Assembly (NCBI RefSeq): GCF_003610915.1
Contig: NZ_NSDJ01000002.1
Span: 372,001-436,000, forward strand
DNA from: Rahnella variigena
Lineage (GTDB): Bacteria > Pseudomonadota > Gammaproteobacteria > Enterobacterales > Enterobacteriaceae
Length of the DNA: 64,000 bases
Reading direction: 5' to 3'
Shown here: positions 8,836-17,276 of the stretch, one piece after another
Position numbering within the stretch: position 1 is the first letter of the stretch
Layout of the letters: every line of letters starts with the position of its first letter
The notes under the pieces: generated by a model
The model's database searches: none
What the model was told of the DNA's origin: nothing
Seen by the model: only the letters and a program-made list of their open reading frames with translations
Position numbers and translations under genes: made by a program

Positions 8836-10367
8836 TGTAAGTCCCATTTGATAATGTCACTTTTTAGCTAGTTTATAATGTCACCCAGATACGGCGCATT
8901 TTCCACCTTTCTGGGAGATCTCTTCTGATGCTGGTAACCATGTCCAATAAAGAACTTCACCGCTTGCCGGTGATCCAGGCCGTTGTTGAAAAGCGTCTGC
9001 GTCGCCGTGATGCCGCCTCTCAGCTGGATCTCACTGAACGTCAGGTACAGCGTCTGATGAACCGCTTCCGGGAGTCCGGTGCTGCCGGGCTGACGAACAC
9101 TCGTCGCGGTATGCCCGGAACTCATCACATTGATATTGCACTGCGTCATCGGATACTGACGCTGCTACGTGAAAATTACGTCGGTTTCGGGCCCACACTT
9201 TCCGCAGAAAAGCTTCAGGAACGTCACGGGATTTCTGTTTCAGTCGAGACGCTGCGCTGCTGGATGACTGCCGACGGTCTCTGGGTGCCGCATGCCCATC
9301 GGCGACCGCGAGTTTATCAGCCCCGTTATCGACGCGACTGTTTGGGTGAACTCATTCAAATCGACGGTTCACACCACGACTGGTTTGAAGGACGTGCCTC
9401 CAAGTGCTGCCTGTTGGTTTACATCGATGATGCCACCGGTCGCCTGATGCATCTGCGATTTTGTCAGAGCGAATCAGCCTTCGACTACATGCTGGCAACG
9501 CGCGAGTACGTGGATAAACACGGCAAGCCGGTGGCGTTTTACAGCGACAAGCATGCTGTATTCAGAGTCAGCCAGGCTGAGACTCGTCGAACCGGCATGA
9601 CTCAGTTCGGACGTGCGCTGCATGATCTCAATATTGAACTGATATGTGCTAACAGCAGCCAGGCTAAGGGGCGCGTCGAGCGTGCCAACCTGACGCTGCA
9701 GGATCGGCTGATTAAGGAGATGCGGCTGGAAAACATCAGTGGCATTGACGCGGCCAATGCGTGGCTGGACGTTTTTATTCGCGACTTTAATTGTCGATTC
9801 GCCAGACCCGCAACCTACCCGAAAGACCTCCATCGACCCGTCAGCGAGAACCGCTCAGAGCTGGATGATATTTTTGCCTGGCAGACGCTGCGCACGCTCT
9901 CAAAATCGTTGACCTTTCAATATGATAAGATGCTTTATCTTGTTGAACCCTCGGAGGAAAATGCGCATATTGCGGGTGAGAAAATCCTGGCTTTTGACTA
10001 TCCGGACGGCACGCTGGCGTTCCGCTATGGCAACAGAACGCTGAAGTATCAGGTATTCGACAAGCTGGCCTGTATCGACCAGGGCCGCATTGTGGACAAT
10101 AAGCGACTGGGGGCAGTTCTGAAATTGGCGCAGGAAAAGCAGGACGAACTCGAGACAGCGGGGAAAAGAAATCGCAGCCAACATATGCCTAAAAGGCGTG
10201 CTCAGGTTCAGGAACAACTGAGGGCAATGAACCCGGTACTTGCCGACCCGACCCTGTTCAAACCTAGTCTGAAAAGATGACCTGACTGCCCTTTTCTCTT
10301 CAAAATTTGGATAAAAAGTGACATTAAAAATGGGAAATCAGGGTGACATTTCAAACTGGGATAGACA
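8836..10367 (+). mobile_element. ISNCY/IS1202-type insertion sequence, copy 2 (complete)
   Basis: The element is 1532 bases with the same termini as copy 1, but its left end keeps both ATAATGTCAC motifs. It is flanked on both sides by GAGTG (8831-8835 and 10368-10372), consistent with a five-base target duplication made when it landed against the right end of copy 1. Each end carries two inward copies of a TCCCA/GTGACATT-type motif, probably paired transposase sites. Both right ends are followed by GAGTGTGTA, so tandem duplication rather than insertion remains possible. Confidence 0.8.
8928..10280 (+). CDS. ISNCY-type transposase, copy 2
   Basis: This 450-residue DDE transposase has the same domain order as copy 1: a helix-turn-helix N-terminus, a second DNA-binding segment, an integrase-like core with IDGSHHDW, YSDKHAVF and KGRVERAN, and a basic C-terminus (GKRNRSQHMPKRRAQ). 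It has all catalytic acids and complete termini, so it is probably the active copy and could act on copy 1 or on the pair as a compound unit. Confidence 0.88.
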   Translation: MLVTMSNKELHRLPVIQAVVEKRLRRRDAASQLDLTERQVQRLMNRFRESGAAGLTNTRRGMPGTHHIDIALRHRILTLLRENYVGFGPTLSAEKLQERHGISVSVETLRCWMTADGLWVPHAHRRPRVYQPRYRRDCLGELIQIDGSHHDWFEGRASKCCLLVYIDDATGRLMHLRFCQSESAFDYMLATREYVDKHGKPVAFYSDKHAVFRVSQAETRRTGMTQFGRALHDLNIELICANSSQAKGRVERANLTLQDRLIKEMRLENISGIDAANAWLDVFIRDFNCRFARPATYPKDLHRPVSENRSELDDIFAWQTLRTLSKSLTFQYDKMLYLVEPSEENAHIAGEKILAFDYPDGTLAFRYGNRTLKYQVFDKLACIDQGRIVDNKRLGAVLKLAQEKQDELETAGKRNRSQHMPKRRAQVQEQLRAMNPVLADPTLFKPSLKR

Positions 10368-10418
10368 GAGTGTGTAGTAGCTAAATTGAGATGTTCGCTT
10401 AGGAGATGCAGATGCTTT

Positions 10419-10476
10419 ATGCCACTGCCGTCTGATGCATTTGCATTTTTGCGAGACTGAATCAGCCTTCAACTAC
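10419..10476 (+). mobile_element. Scar of a third, diverged related transposase gene
   Basis: About 58 bases match the transposase core around 7890-7950 at most positions, including GAATCAGCCTTC and a CTGATGCAT block. One base is missing near 10430 and several are substituted. It is far more diverged than the two intact copies, so it comes from an older related element. It overlaps the end of the 10473-10829 gene. Confidence 0.65.
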
Positions 10477-10829
10477 AAAAGCCGACATTGGGAGATCATC
10501 GAATTTATCGCAGCCGTTATCTCAGGTGCATGCGGAGCATAGTAAAAATTAGCACTGGTTTTTCTCCTGCCGCCAGAAGATAAATCAATCCATGCGACAT
10601 CCTCATCATTCCCGTCTTTTAAGTTATATCGTTGTAAACCACCGGCACCGGTTTCATCTTCCAGTAACGTCAGGCGTTGTTTTTGTGCGGCTAAGAATAG
10701 GCAATCCGACACGTCTTGTGGCTTACCGTCAAAGTAAGCAGTCTTTAGGGTCGGGTGCGTCCCTACCCGGCCGAGGTCAATACAGCCAGATATGGCGATA
10801 ATAATCAGCAAAAATCCAAGCTTGTACAT
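10473..10829 (-). CDS. Small hypothetical lipoprotein
   Basis: This 118-residue protein has a lipoprotein signal, LLIIIAISGC, with the lipidated Cys at residue 16. The mature part contains one further Cys near SDCLFLAAQ and one near the end (SQCRLL), which might pair. I do not recognise a family. The minus-strand start has AGGCG at good spacing. Its stop codon lies inside the transposase scar at 10419-10476, so the C-terminus may have been altered by an old insertion. It is probably a minor envelope protein. Confidence 0.55.
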   Translation of the reverse strand: MYKLGFLLIIIAISGCIDLGRVGTHPTLKTAYFDGKPQDVSDCLFLAAQKQRLTLLEDETGAGGLQRYNLKDGNDEDVAWIDLSSGGRRKTSANFYYAPHAPEITAAINSMISQCRLL

Positions 10830-11156
10830 TTAATTCGCCTCTTAAAGATTGTTGTTAAGTATATTGTTCTGCACTCATTTGTATGAATATATCACCGATA
10901 AGTCCGGTACACCTTTCCTTAAACCTTGATTCGAGCACTTTCGAATGGGTATCCGGCGCATCATCCGGCAAAGGCAACCGGAAGGATTAAAGTTTTCCAC
11001 TTCTGCTCCCATTTCTGCCAGCAATCGCCCCATCAAAGCAATCTGGTTCAATTGCCGGTAACTGCGTTATAAAATTTCCCCGTGTCGTAAGTTATGCTTT
11101 AAAACTCAACACATATGAAATAGCATATATGTGAATATTTCAAACCGAGGTTTTCA
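10830..11156. other. Intergenic region with the ars promoter
   Basis: No coding frame is convincing here. It contains the divergent start regions of the lipoprotein gene and arsR. GC-rich ATCCGGC-type repeats near 10950-10985 vaguely resemble REP units but are too poor to call. Confidence 0.5.
11110..11133 (+). promoter_or_regulatory. Candidate ArsR operator
   Basis: CACATAT at 11110 and ATATGTG at 11127 form an inverted repeat 24 bases before the arsR start. The position and dyad fit an autoregulatory ArsR site. A clear -35/-10 pair could not be assigned. Confidence 0.5.
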
Positions 11157-11477
11157 ATGCTTCAGCCTGTCCAGCTTTTTAAACTGCTCTCCGATGAAAC
11201 CCGCTCGGCCATCGTAATGCTTCTGCGAGAATCCGGCGAGTTGTGTGTCTGCGATATCTGCGCAGCAACGGCTGAATCTCAGCCGAAAATCTCCCGTCAC
11301 ATGGCGATGTTGCGAGAGTCCGGGATGGTTATCGATCGCCGGGAAGGAAAATGGGTGCATTACCGGTTGTCCCCCCATATGCCTGCCTGGGCTGCAGCCA
11401 TTATTGATTCAGCGTGGAATTGTGAAAGAGAGAATGTGCGCAAAAAGCTCGACAACACATCGCCCACTTCTTGTTAA
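11157..11477 (+). CDS. arsR: Arsenic-responsive repressor ArsR
   Basis: This 106-residue SmtB/ArsR-family winged-helix repressor has the E. coli-type metalloid site ELCVCDIC, which senses arsenite and antimonite. The recognition helix region is SQPKISRHMAMLRESGMV and the wing is RREGKWVHYRLSP. It binds upstream of its own gene and is released when As(III) binds the cysteines. It leads the arsRBC operon and ends 45 bases before arsB. It is intact, unlike arsB, so the operon would still be inducible. Confidence 0.95.
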   Translation: MLQPVQLFKLLSDETRSAIVMLLRESGELCVCDICAATAESQPKISRHMAMLRESGMVIDRREGKWVHYRLSPHMPAWAAAIIDSAWNCERENVRKKLDNTSPTSC

Positions 11478-11522
11478 AACATGTATTCACATTCACCATG
11501 GTGAATGTGTCAGGGGTTTCTG

Positions 11523-12812
11523 ATGTTACTGGCTGGTGCTATTTTTGTATTTACCCTCATTCTGGTTATCTGGCAACCACGGGGACTGGGAATTGGCTGG
11601 AGCGCTGCGCTGGGCGCCGGTCTGGCATTGCTGACAGGTGTCGTTCACCCTGCCGATATTCCGGTGGTATGACAGATTGTCTGGAATGCGACCGCAACCT
11701 TTATTGCCGTGATCATCATCAGTCTGTTGCTCGATGAGTCAGGTTTTTTTGAATGGGCCGCCCTGCATGTCGCCCGCTGGGGCAATGGCCGGGGACGGGT
11801 GCTCTTTACCTGGATTGTCCTGCTGGGTGCGATGGTCGCTGCACTGTTTGCTAACGATGGTGCCGCGCTTATTCTGCCCCCCATCGTCATTGCGATGCTG
11901 CTGGCACTGGGATTCAGTCAGCGGGCAACGTTAGCGTTTGTCATGGCCGCAGGGTTTATTGCCGATACTACCAGCTTGCCGCTGATTGTCTCGAATCTGG
12001 TCAATATCGTCTCGGCGGATTTCTTTAAACTGGGATTTTCTGAATATGCCGCCGTAATGGTGCCGGTCAATCTGGCGGCTGTCGCGACAACGCTGGGCAT
12101 GCTGCATCTGTTTTTCCGCAAAGACATTCCGGCTGTTTACGATGTCGCTCTGTTAAAGGAGCCGAAAGCCGCTATCCGTGATGCCGGAACCTTTAAAACC
12201 GGCTGGCTGGTTCTGATTTTGCTTCTGGTGGGATTCTTTGCCCTGGAGCCGCTGGGGGTGCCAGTCAGCCTGGTCGCTGCCGCGGGTGCCCTGCTTCTGC
12301 TGGCTGTTGCGAAGAGAGGTCATGCCATTAACACTGGCAAAGTGTTGCATGGCGCGCCGTGGCAAATCGTTATCTTCTCGCTGGGAATGTATCTGGTGGT
12401 CTACGGGCTACGCAACGCCGGGCTGACCCACTATCTTTCCTCCCTGTTAAATCATCTCTCAGATCAGGGGTTGTGGGTCGCCACGCTGGGTACGGGTTTC
12501 CTGACGGCTTTCCTGTCGTCAGTGATGAACAACATGCCCACCGTTCTTATCGGCGCGCTGTCTGTTGATGGCAGTACCGCAACCGGTGTTATCAGAGAAG
12601 CGCTGATATACGCCAATGTGATCGGCAGCGATCTGGGGCCAAAAATCACGCCCATTGGCAGTCTGGCAACATTGCTGTGGCTGCATGTTCTGTCGCAAAA
12701 AAATATTAAAATCACCTGGGGATATTACTTGCGGGTGGGCAAGGTGATGACTATTCCGGTGCTGTTCGTTACGCTTGCCGCGCTGGCGTTGCGGCTATCT
12801 TTCACTTTCTAA
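11523..12812 (+). pseudogene. arsB: Arsenite efflux pump ArsB with an in-frame stop
   Basis: The full frame from ATG 11523 to TAA 12812 would give a 429-residue, twelve-helix arsenite exporter very like E. coli ArsB. It starts [19 protein letters not shown] and ends ALALRLSF. Codon 50 (11670-11672) is TGA where E. coli ArsB has Trp (DIPVVW). There is no frameshift: the reading frame is open on both sides. Translation could restart at GTG 11709, but the product would lack the first membrane segments. Alternatives are a sequencing error, readthrough, or true loss of arsenite export. The downstream arsC is intact. Confidence 0.85.
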
Positions 12813-12823
12813 TGAGATACCCT

Positions 12824-13249
12824 ATGAGCTTGATCACTATCTATCACAACCCGGCATGCGGTACGTCCCGTAATACGCTGGAAATGATCCGCAACAGCGG
12901 CACTGAACCCACCGTTATTCTGTATCTGGAAACGCCGCCATCCCGTGAGGAACTGGCTACGTTGCTTGCAGATATGGGTATTACCCCGCGGCAGTTGCTG
13001 CGTAAGAACGTTGAGCCTTATGAGCAACTCGGACTGGCTGAGGATGTCTTCACCGGCGGTCAGCTGATGAGTTTTATGTTGCAGCATCCCATTCTGATTA
13101 ATCGTCCGATCGTGGTGACACCGCTGGGAACCCGACTGTGCCGCCCGTCTGAAGTGCTGCTGGACATTTTGCCTGATACTCAACGTGGCGCGTTTACCAA
13201 AGAAGACGGTGAAGAGGTTGTGGATGGTCAGGGTAAAAAGATTAAATAA
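12824..13249 (+). CDS. arsC: Arsenate reductase ArsC (glutaredoxin-dependent)
   Basis: This 141-residue enzyme reduces arsenate to arsenite, the form exported by ArsB. Length and sequence match E. coli plasmid/chromosomal ArsC: MSLITIYHNPACGTSRNT contains the catalytic Cys, and the oxyanion-binding arginines appear in HPILINRPIVV and GTRLCRPSE. I prefer the ATG at 12824 over the one at 12812, which overlaps the arsB stop, because of the N-terminal match and a GAG at proper spacing. If ArsB is really truncated, reduction without export would make this operon harmful rather than protective. Confidence 0.95.
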   Translation: MSLITIYHNPACGTSRNTLEMIRNSGTEPTVILYLETPPSREELATLLADMGITPRQLLRKNVEPYEQLGLAEDVFTGGQLMSFMLQHPILINRPIVVTPLGTRLCRPSEVLLDILPDTQRGAFTKEDGEEVVDGQGKKIK

Positions 13250-13294
13250 CCGGTTACGGTAATGGCTCAGCTTTTCATGTTTGCCATCATTTTG

Positions 13295-13318
13295 AAGGGA
13301 GGCACATTGCCTCCCCTT
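13295..13318. terminator. Hairpin terminator between arsC and the M24 gene
   Basis: GGGAGGC and GCCTCCC pair around ACATT, with a pyrimidine-rich tail on the plus side. It lies between convergent genes and may stop both transcripts. Confidence 0.55.
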
Positions 13319-13322
13319 CCTT

Positions 13323-14717
13323 CTATGCCTTCACCAGCGCACGTGTTTTATCGAGCAGGTACGGGCGCAGATACCCCACGGTGTTCGACAGCAAAATCAC
13401 ATCGTCAGAAACCTGAATGTTAAGCACTTCCGCCAGGTATTTTTTGCGTGCCACCATCCTTTGCCACACCTGCGGATACTGACTTTCCAGTTCACGGCGC
13501 AACGCTTCATCCGCCAGCGCAACGGTATCTTCAATGCTGCTGCCTCCGTAACCCGGCAGCGAGGGAATAATATCTATCTGGAACAGCATTCCGCTCGCCA
13601 GTGGCACGGCGGAATCAGGGTAAACCGGCGAACACAGCCATTCCTCATCGGCCACCAGATGCCCCGGATTGAGATGCCAGTTCCAGGTTTTCTGCTCAAG
13701 GGTTTCTTGCACCAGACGGTATAAATCGCCGCCGCGCATGCCGATATGCAAATTCTCCAGCCACGTGACGACCGTATGATAATAAGGGAGCGCCAGACGC
13801 GGCAGCCAGTCAGCGACGTCCTGCGGCAACTCTTCCTCACTGGCAACGACGTACGCGGCGCGACTCGATAACCCCCCTTTATAACCGACGGTCAGTGAAA
13901 ATTTATCCCCGTGACGGATGACTTTGTCCGAGGGATAAAGACTGGCATGCGCAAACCGGTCGCCGGTTGCGGCGATCATGATGACATTGTTCTGCTGACC
14001 ATCGCCTGCCAGCAACTGACCGACTTCTTTCTCGGATTTACCGGGAGCAATCGCGTCCAGTGCGGCCATCAGGCTGGATGACGCCAGATTTGCGCCGTAC
14101 TCATAAAACGCGACTTCATTGGCGTTATTAATGCAGCGTGCGCCATTTTCCGGTGCGATAAACAGGCCGGTGGCATTCACCACATTCTCTTTTCCACCGG
14201 CAGCATTGCGCACCGCATCCAGAATAAACGCCGGAACATCAAAGCTGTATGGATCGGTTTGCAGATCGATACGGAACAATTTCCAGCCCGCGACGCCGGT
14301 TTTTTGTGACGCTGTCACGCCCGCCATTGCCAGCAGATTTTGCAGCGGCTGATGATGTTTCATCGGCTGATTGGGCAGGGAAAACACCGGCGCGTGCAGA
14401 CAAGCTCCTCCGTTGCGGGCATGCGGTACCAGTTTGAGATTCTCATTACCCATTATGTAGGTCAGTTCGCCGTTACTGCTTACCACCAGCAAAGCTTCTT
14501 CAAAACGCGGGATAAAACCAGAAAGGTATTCAAAATTGCCGCCGTGTTCTTTATCGGCGTAAATCACCAGCGACGATAAGCCTTGTTGCTGCATGGCGCT
14601 CAGAACGCTGTTCAGCCGGGCTTTCATGGTTTCATCCGACAACACCGGCGTGGGCACCTGAGGGTAAGTGACCGGTGCCGGGACAGTGGCCAGTGTGTAG
14701 GCAGTATCAGAATTCAT
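13323..14717 (-). CDS. M24 (creatinase/aminopeptidase P-like) protein with altered metal site
   Basis: This 464-residue protein has the two-domain creatinase/prolidase plan: an N-terminal domain (about residues 30-190) and a pita-bread C-terminal domain. Canonical M24 enzymes use Asp, Asp, His, Glu and Glu to hold two metals. Here the first Asp position reads Thr (FSLTVG, about residue 276), the second reads Arg (SSRAAY, about 286), His remains in NPGHL, the fourth is Asp (FQIDII) and the last Glu remains (SSIEDT). It may therefore be a metal-free creatinase-like hydrolase or a binding protein. It probably shares a transcript with the GFA gene 29 bases upstream. Confidence 0.7.
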   Translation of the reverse strand: MNSDTAYTLATVPAPVTYPQVPTPVLSDETMKARLNSVLSAMQQQGLSSLVIYADKEHGGNFEYLSGFIPRFEEALLVVSSNGELTYIMGNENLKLVPHARNGGACLHAPVFSLPNQPMKHHQPLQNLLAMAGVTASQKTGVAGWKLFRIDLQTDPYSFDVPAFILDAVRNAAGGKENVVNATGLFIAPENGARCINNANEVAFYEYGANLASSSLMAALDAIAPGKSEKEVGQLLAGDGQQNNVIMIAATGDRFAHASLYPSDKVIRHGDKFSLTVGYKGGLSSRAAYVVASEEELPQDVADWLPRLALPYYHTVVTWLENLHIGMRGGDLYRLVQETLEQKTWNWHLNPGHLVADEEWLCSPVYPDSAVPLASGMLFQIDIIPSLPGYGGSSIEDTVALADEALRRELESQYPQVWQRMVARKKYLAEVLNIQVSDDVILLSNTVGYLRPYLLDKTRALVKA

Positions 14718-14746
14718 TGCGTTTCCTTATGCGTCAGAAATCATTA

Positions 14747-15169
14747 TCAGGAGTCAGATTCAGAAATGTTGGGTTCATAAATAACGTAGCCCGCCACGCC
14801 GCCCTTCCCGCCGTCTTTCGGATGGTTGATGCCATCACTGACCGGGATCGGAGAGAAATCGAAGGGCGATACGCCTTCGATGCAGGCGACATTGACGCCA
14901 TAAAATTCGGGATTGGAGCGACGTTGATGGAAGGTATAAATACCGCAAACCGAACAGAAGAAATGCGCGGCCTCACCGCTGTTAAAGCGATATTCCGTCA
15001 GCTTATCCTTGCCTTGCGTGATGTCAATTTCACCGGCAGTGGCGACGACCGCGCCGCGCATACGGCAAAATGAACAGTTGCAGCGCAGCACGCCGTTAAA
15101 ACCGTCGGTCAGTGCGACCTTGAACGTGACGGCACCACAATGGCATTGAGCGGACAATTTATCTGGCAT
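14747..15169 (-). CDS. GFA-family (CENP-V/GFA) zinc protein
   Basis: This 140-residue protein has the cysteine pattern of the glutathione-dependent formaldehyde-activating (GFA) fold: QCHCGAV at the N-terminus, CNCSFCRMRG next, and FFCSVCGIYTFH in the middle. Together these form two zinc sites. Most bacterial members have no proven formaldehyde-related activity, so the family name is safer than a reaction. It starts the minus-strand pair with the M24 gene. Confidence 0.85.
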   Translation of the reverse strand: MPDKLSAQCHCGAVTFKVALTDGFNGVLRCNCSFCRMRGAVVATAGEIDITQGKDKLTEYRFNSGEAAHFFCSVCGIYTFHQRRSNPEFYGVNVACIEGVSPFDFSPIPVSDGINHPKDGGKGGVAGYVIYEPNISESDS

Positions 15170-15368
15170 AGCAATCTCCCTGTGTCGGATGAACAGACGG
15201 ATAGGCGGAGAAAATGTTGTACCAAATTTCGCCGCGCATTACAGCTTTACCTTAAAAAGCCCATTTTTTAGCCGTAAAACATTCATGCCCGCTATCAATT
15301 TCTCGTTTTGAGATCTCATACCAACTTTCTGTCACCTATTTTGTTTTACTACCCAATGTTAGGAAATG

Positions 15369-15388
15369 TTACGGAAATGATTCCGTAA
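15369..15388. promoter_or_regulatory. Palindrome in the acid phosphatase leader
   Basis: TTACGGAA and TTCCGTAA form arms of eight bases around ATGA, 35 bases upstream of the phosphatase start. It could be an operator or an mRNA stem. It does not resemble a Pho box closely. Confidence 0.4.
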
Positions 15389-15422
15389 TGAAAATAAAAT
15401 AGCTGCACGTAAGGAAGCTAAC

Positions 15423-16160
15423 ATGAAAAGACTCACCACTTTTTGCCTCGCGGGACTTGTTTCATTTAATGCGTTTGCCCTGACCGGCAACGATGCCACC
15501 ACCAAACCGGATCTCTACTATTTAAAAAATGACCAGGCCATCAACAGCCTGACTTTACTGCCACCGCCACCGGCTGTGGGCAGCATTGCGTTCCTCAATG
15601 ACCAGGCGATGTATGAGCAAGGCCGTCTGCTGCGTTCAACCGAGCGCGGCAAGCAGGCTGCTGAAGATGCAAACCTGAGTGGAGGCGGTGTGGCGAATGC
15701 CTTCTCCGGTGCGTTTGGATCACCGATTACCGCCAAAGACACGCCGGAACTGCACAAACTGCTGACCAATATGATTGAAGATGCCGGGGATCTGGCGACG
15801 CGTGGCGCGAAAGAGAAGTACATGCGTATCCGTCCGTTTGCCTTCTACGGCGTCCCGACGTGTAACACCACCGAACAGGATAAGCTTTCGAAGAACGGCT
15901 CTTATCCTTCAGGTCATACGTCTATTGGCTGGGCAACGGCGTTAGTGCTGACTGAAATCAACCCGCAACGTCAGGATCAGATCCTGCAGCGCGGTTATGA
16001 TTTAGGCCAGAGCCGTGTGATTTGCGGATACCACTGGCAGAGTGATGTTGATGCAGCACGTATCGTCGGTTCTGCGGTTGTAGCAACGCTGCACACCAAC
16101 GACGCTTTCCAGCAACAACTGAAGAAAGCTAAAGAAGAGTTCGCGAAACAGCATAAATAA
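15423..16160 (+). CDS. phoN: Class A non-specific acid phosphatase, PhoN-type
   Basis: This periplasmic enzyme hydrolyses a broad range of phosphomonoesters. It has 245 residues with a cleavable signal peptide ([19 protein letters not shown]). The three PAP2 motifs are intact: K130-x6-RP137-138, PSGH at 162-165 and SR197-198-x5-H204-x3-D208, where His204 is the expected nucleophile in this motif. Size and the PPPP segment near residue 48 match class A enzymes such as PhoN/PhoC. AAGGAAG precedes the ATG. It is a single-gene unit with its own terminator. Confidence 0.9.
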   Translation: MKRLTTFCLAGLVSFNAFALTGNDATTKPDLYYLKNDQAINSLTLLPPPPAVGSIAFLNDQAMYEQGRLLRSTERGKQAAEDANLSGGGVANAFSGAFGSPITAKDTPELHKLLTNMIEDAGDLATRGAKEKYMRIRPFAFYGVPTCNTTEQDKLSKNGSYPSGHTSIGWATALVLTEINPQRQDQILQRGYDLGQSRVICGYHWQSDVDAARIVGSAVVATLHTNDAFQQQLKKAKEEFAKQHK

Positions 16161-16186
16161 GCGTTTTTGCTTCTTGCAGGACAAAA

Positions 16187-16214
16187 AAAACCGGCCTGAT
16201 AAGCCGGTTTTTTT
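16187..16214. terminator. Bidirectional terminator between phoN and yebG
   Basis: AAAACCGGC and GCCGGTTTT form a stem with an A-run on one side and seven Ts on the other, so it can terminate both convergent genes. Confidence 0.8.
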
Positions 16215-16233
16215 ATGGAGAGCAGAAAGCGAT

Positions 16234-16614
16234 TCAGGCCGCTTTAACAGCACGCGTCTTTTTAGGGGCTGGCGCTGCTGCGGTTTCTTCAGTCGTTTCT
16301 TCCGCTGCTTCTTCTGTTTCAGCTTCAGTCACTGCCGGTTCTTCAGTCTGCGCGACAGGTTCTTTTGCAGCTTCTTCTTCCGGCAGCTTGCTGGTGCGCA
16401 GGATGTGCTGAACGGTATCTTTTTGCTCAGCCAGGCGAAGGGCAATGTTTTCTGCCAGCGATTCATCGATCTCAAGTTCGCTCTGCAACAACCAGTCAGT
16501 AAAAGCATCTGCCATATCGAGCATTTTGTCGTAAGCGTCCGCTTCTTTCTTATTGGCAAATGTCATTTTTTCTTCACCTTTTCTGACGACAACAAACTTT
16601 GTTTCAACAGCCAT
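16234..16614 (-). CDS. yebG: SOS-induced protein YebG
   Basis: This 126-residue protein starts MAVETKFVVVRKGEEKMTF and contains KKEADAYDKMLDMAD and LAEQKDTVQHILRTSKLP, all close to E. coli YebG (96 residues). The extra length is an acidic Glu/Ala/Thr-rich tail ending in a basic APKKTRAVKAA. YebG is a LexA-regulated DNA-damage protein of unclear biochemical role. A near-perfect SOS box lies just upstream. The acidic-then-basic tail resembles low-complexity tails seen in nucleoid proteins and is probably disordered. Confidence 0.92.
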   Translation of the reverse strand: MAVETKFVVVRKGEEKMTFANKKEADAYDKMLDMADAFTDWLLQSELEIDESLAENIALRLAEQKDTVQHILRTSKLPEEEAAKEPVAQTEEPAVTEAETEEAAEETTEETAAAPAPKKTRAVKAA

Positions 16615-16627
16615 GATTCGCTCCTTA

Positions 16628-16647
16628 TACTGTAATTATATACAGCA
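16628..16647 (-). promoter_or_regulatory. LexA (SOS) box of yebG
   Basis: CTGT-AATTATAT-ACAG at 16630-16645 has both perfect half sites with the eight-base AT spacer typical of LexA boxes. It lies about 15 bases upstream of the yebG start codon. Confidence 0.9.
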
Positions 16648-16773
16648 TACCAATAATCAATGCAGGATACATCATCCAGCCTGTTTTTTATAGTGCGGCG
16701 CAGGCGTGAATTTCTTCCAGATAACCGCTAAGGTAGAAAATAACCCGTTTTATAACGTACTTGTGAGGATTCC

Positions 16774-17235
16774 GTGACAAACGTGAAGGAAGTCTGCAAC
16801 TGGAGCAAAGACGCCTACCGGATAACCACCGACATCAGCCAGCTGGATATTCCTGCCGTCCACGCCTATCTGACCCGCTCGAGCTGGGCGCCGGGAATTG
16901 ACGAGCAGACGGTGCGAGATGGCGCGGAAAACAGCCTCAACTTTAGCTTGTTCGACGGTGAAAAACAGATTGGTTACGCCCGCTTTATCACTGATTACGC
17001 CACCTTTGCCTATCTGTGCGATGTGTATGTGTTAGAGGAATATCAGGGGAAAAATCTGGGAGCATGGCTGATTGAATGTGTTCAGTCGCATCCGGTCACC
17101 GCCCGGCTGCGCAGGATGGCATTGTTTACCTCAACGGCACCCTGGCTGTATGAGAAGTTTGGCTATACGCCGGTGAACGAGCCCAATTACACCTGGGTGA
17201 TCACCCGTCCGGGGCTTTATCTGAAGAAAGACTGA
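16774..17235 (+). CDS. GNAT-family N-acetyltransferase
   Basis: This 153-residue acetyl-CoA-dependent acetyltransferase starts at GTG with GAGG at good spacing. The fold is shown by GEKQIGYARFITDYATFAYL (strands 2-4), then VYVLEEYQGKNLGAWLIECV, where the acetyl-CoA loop usually reads Q/R-x-x-G-x-G/A, and a C-terminal WLYEKFGYTPV. Length and order fit small single-domain GNATs. The acceptor substrate is unknown and neighbours give no clue. Confidence 0.8.
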   Translation: MTNVKEVCNWSKDAYRITTDISQLDIPAVHAYLTRSSWAPGIDEQTVRDGAENSLNFSLFDGEKQIGYARFITDYATFAYLCDVYVLEEYQGKNLGAWLIECVQSHPVTARLRRMALFTSTAPWLYEKFGYTPVNEPNYTWVITRPGLYLKKD

Positions 17236-17276
17236 TCACGCTTTCTGAGTTTTTTTTCTGAATATTTCGGCTGTTT

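Noticed and set aside
7322..10372. Compound transposon carrying cargo genes
   Set aside because: Nothing lies between the two copies except five bases.
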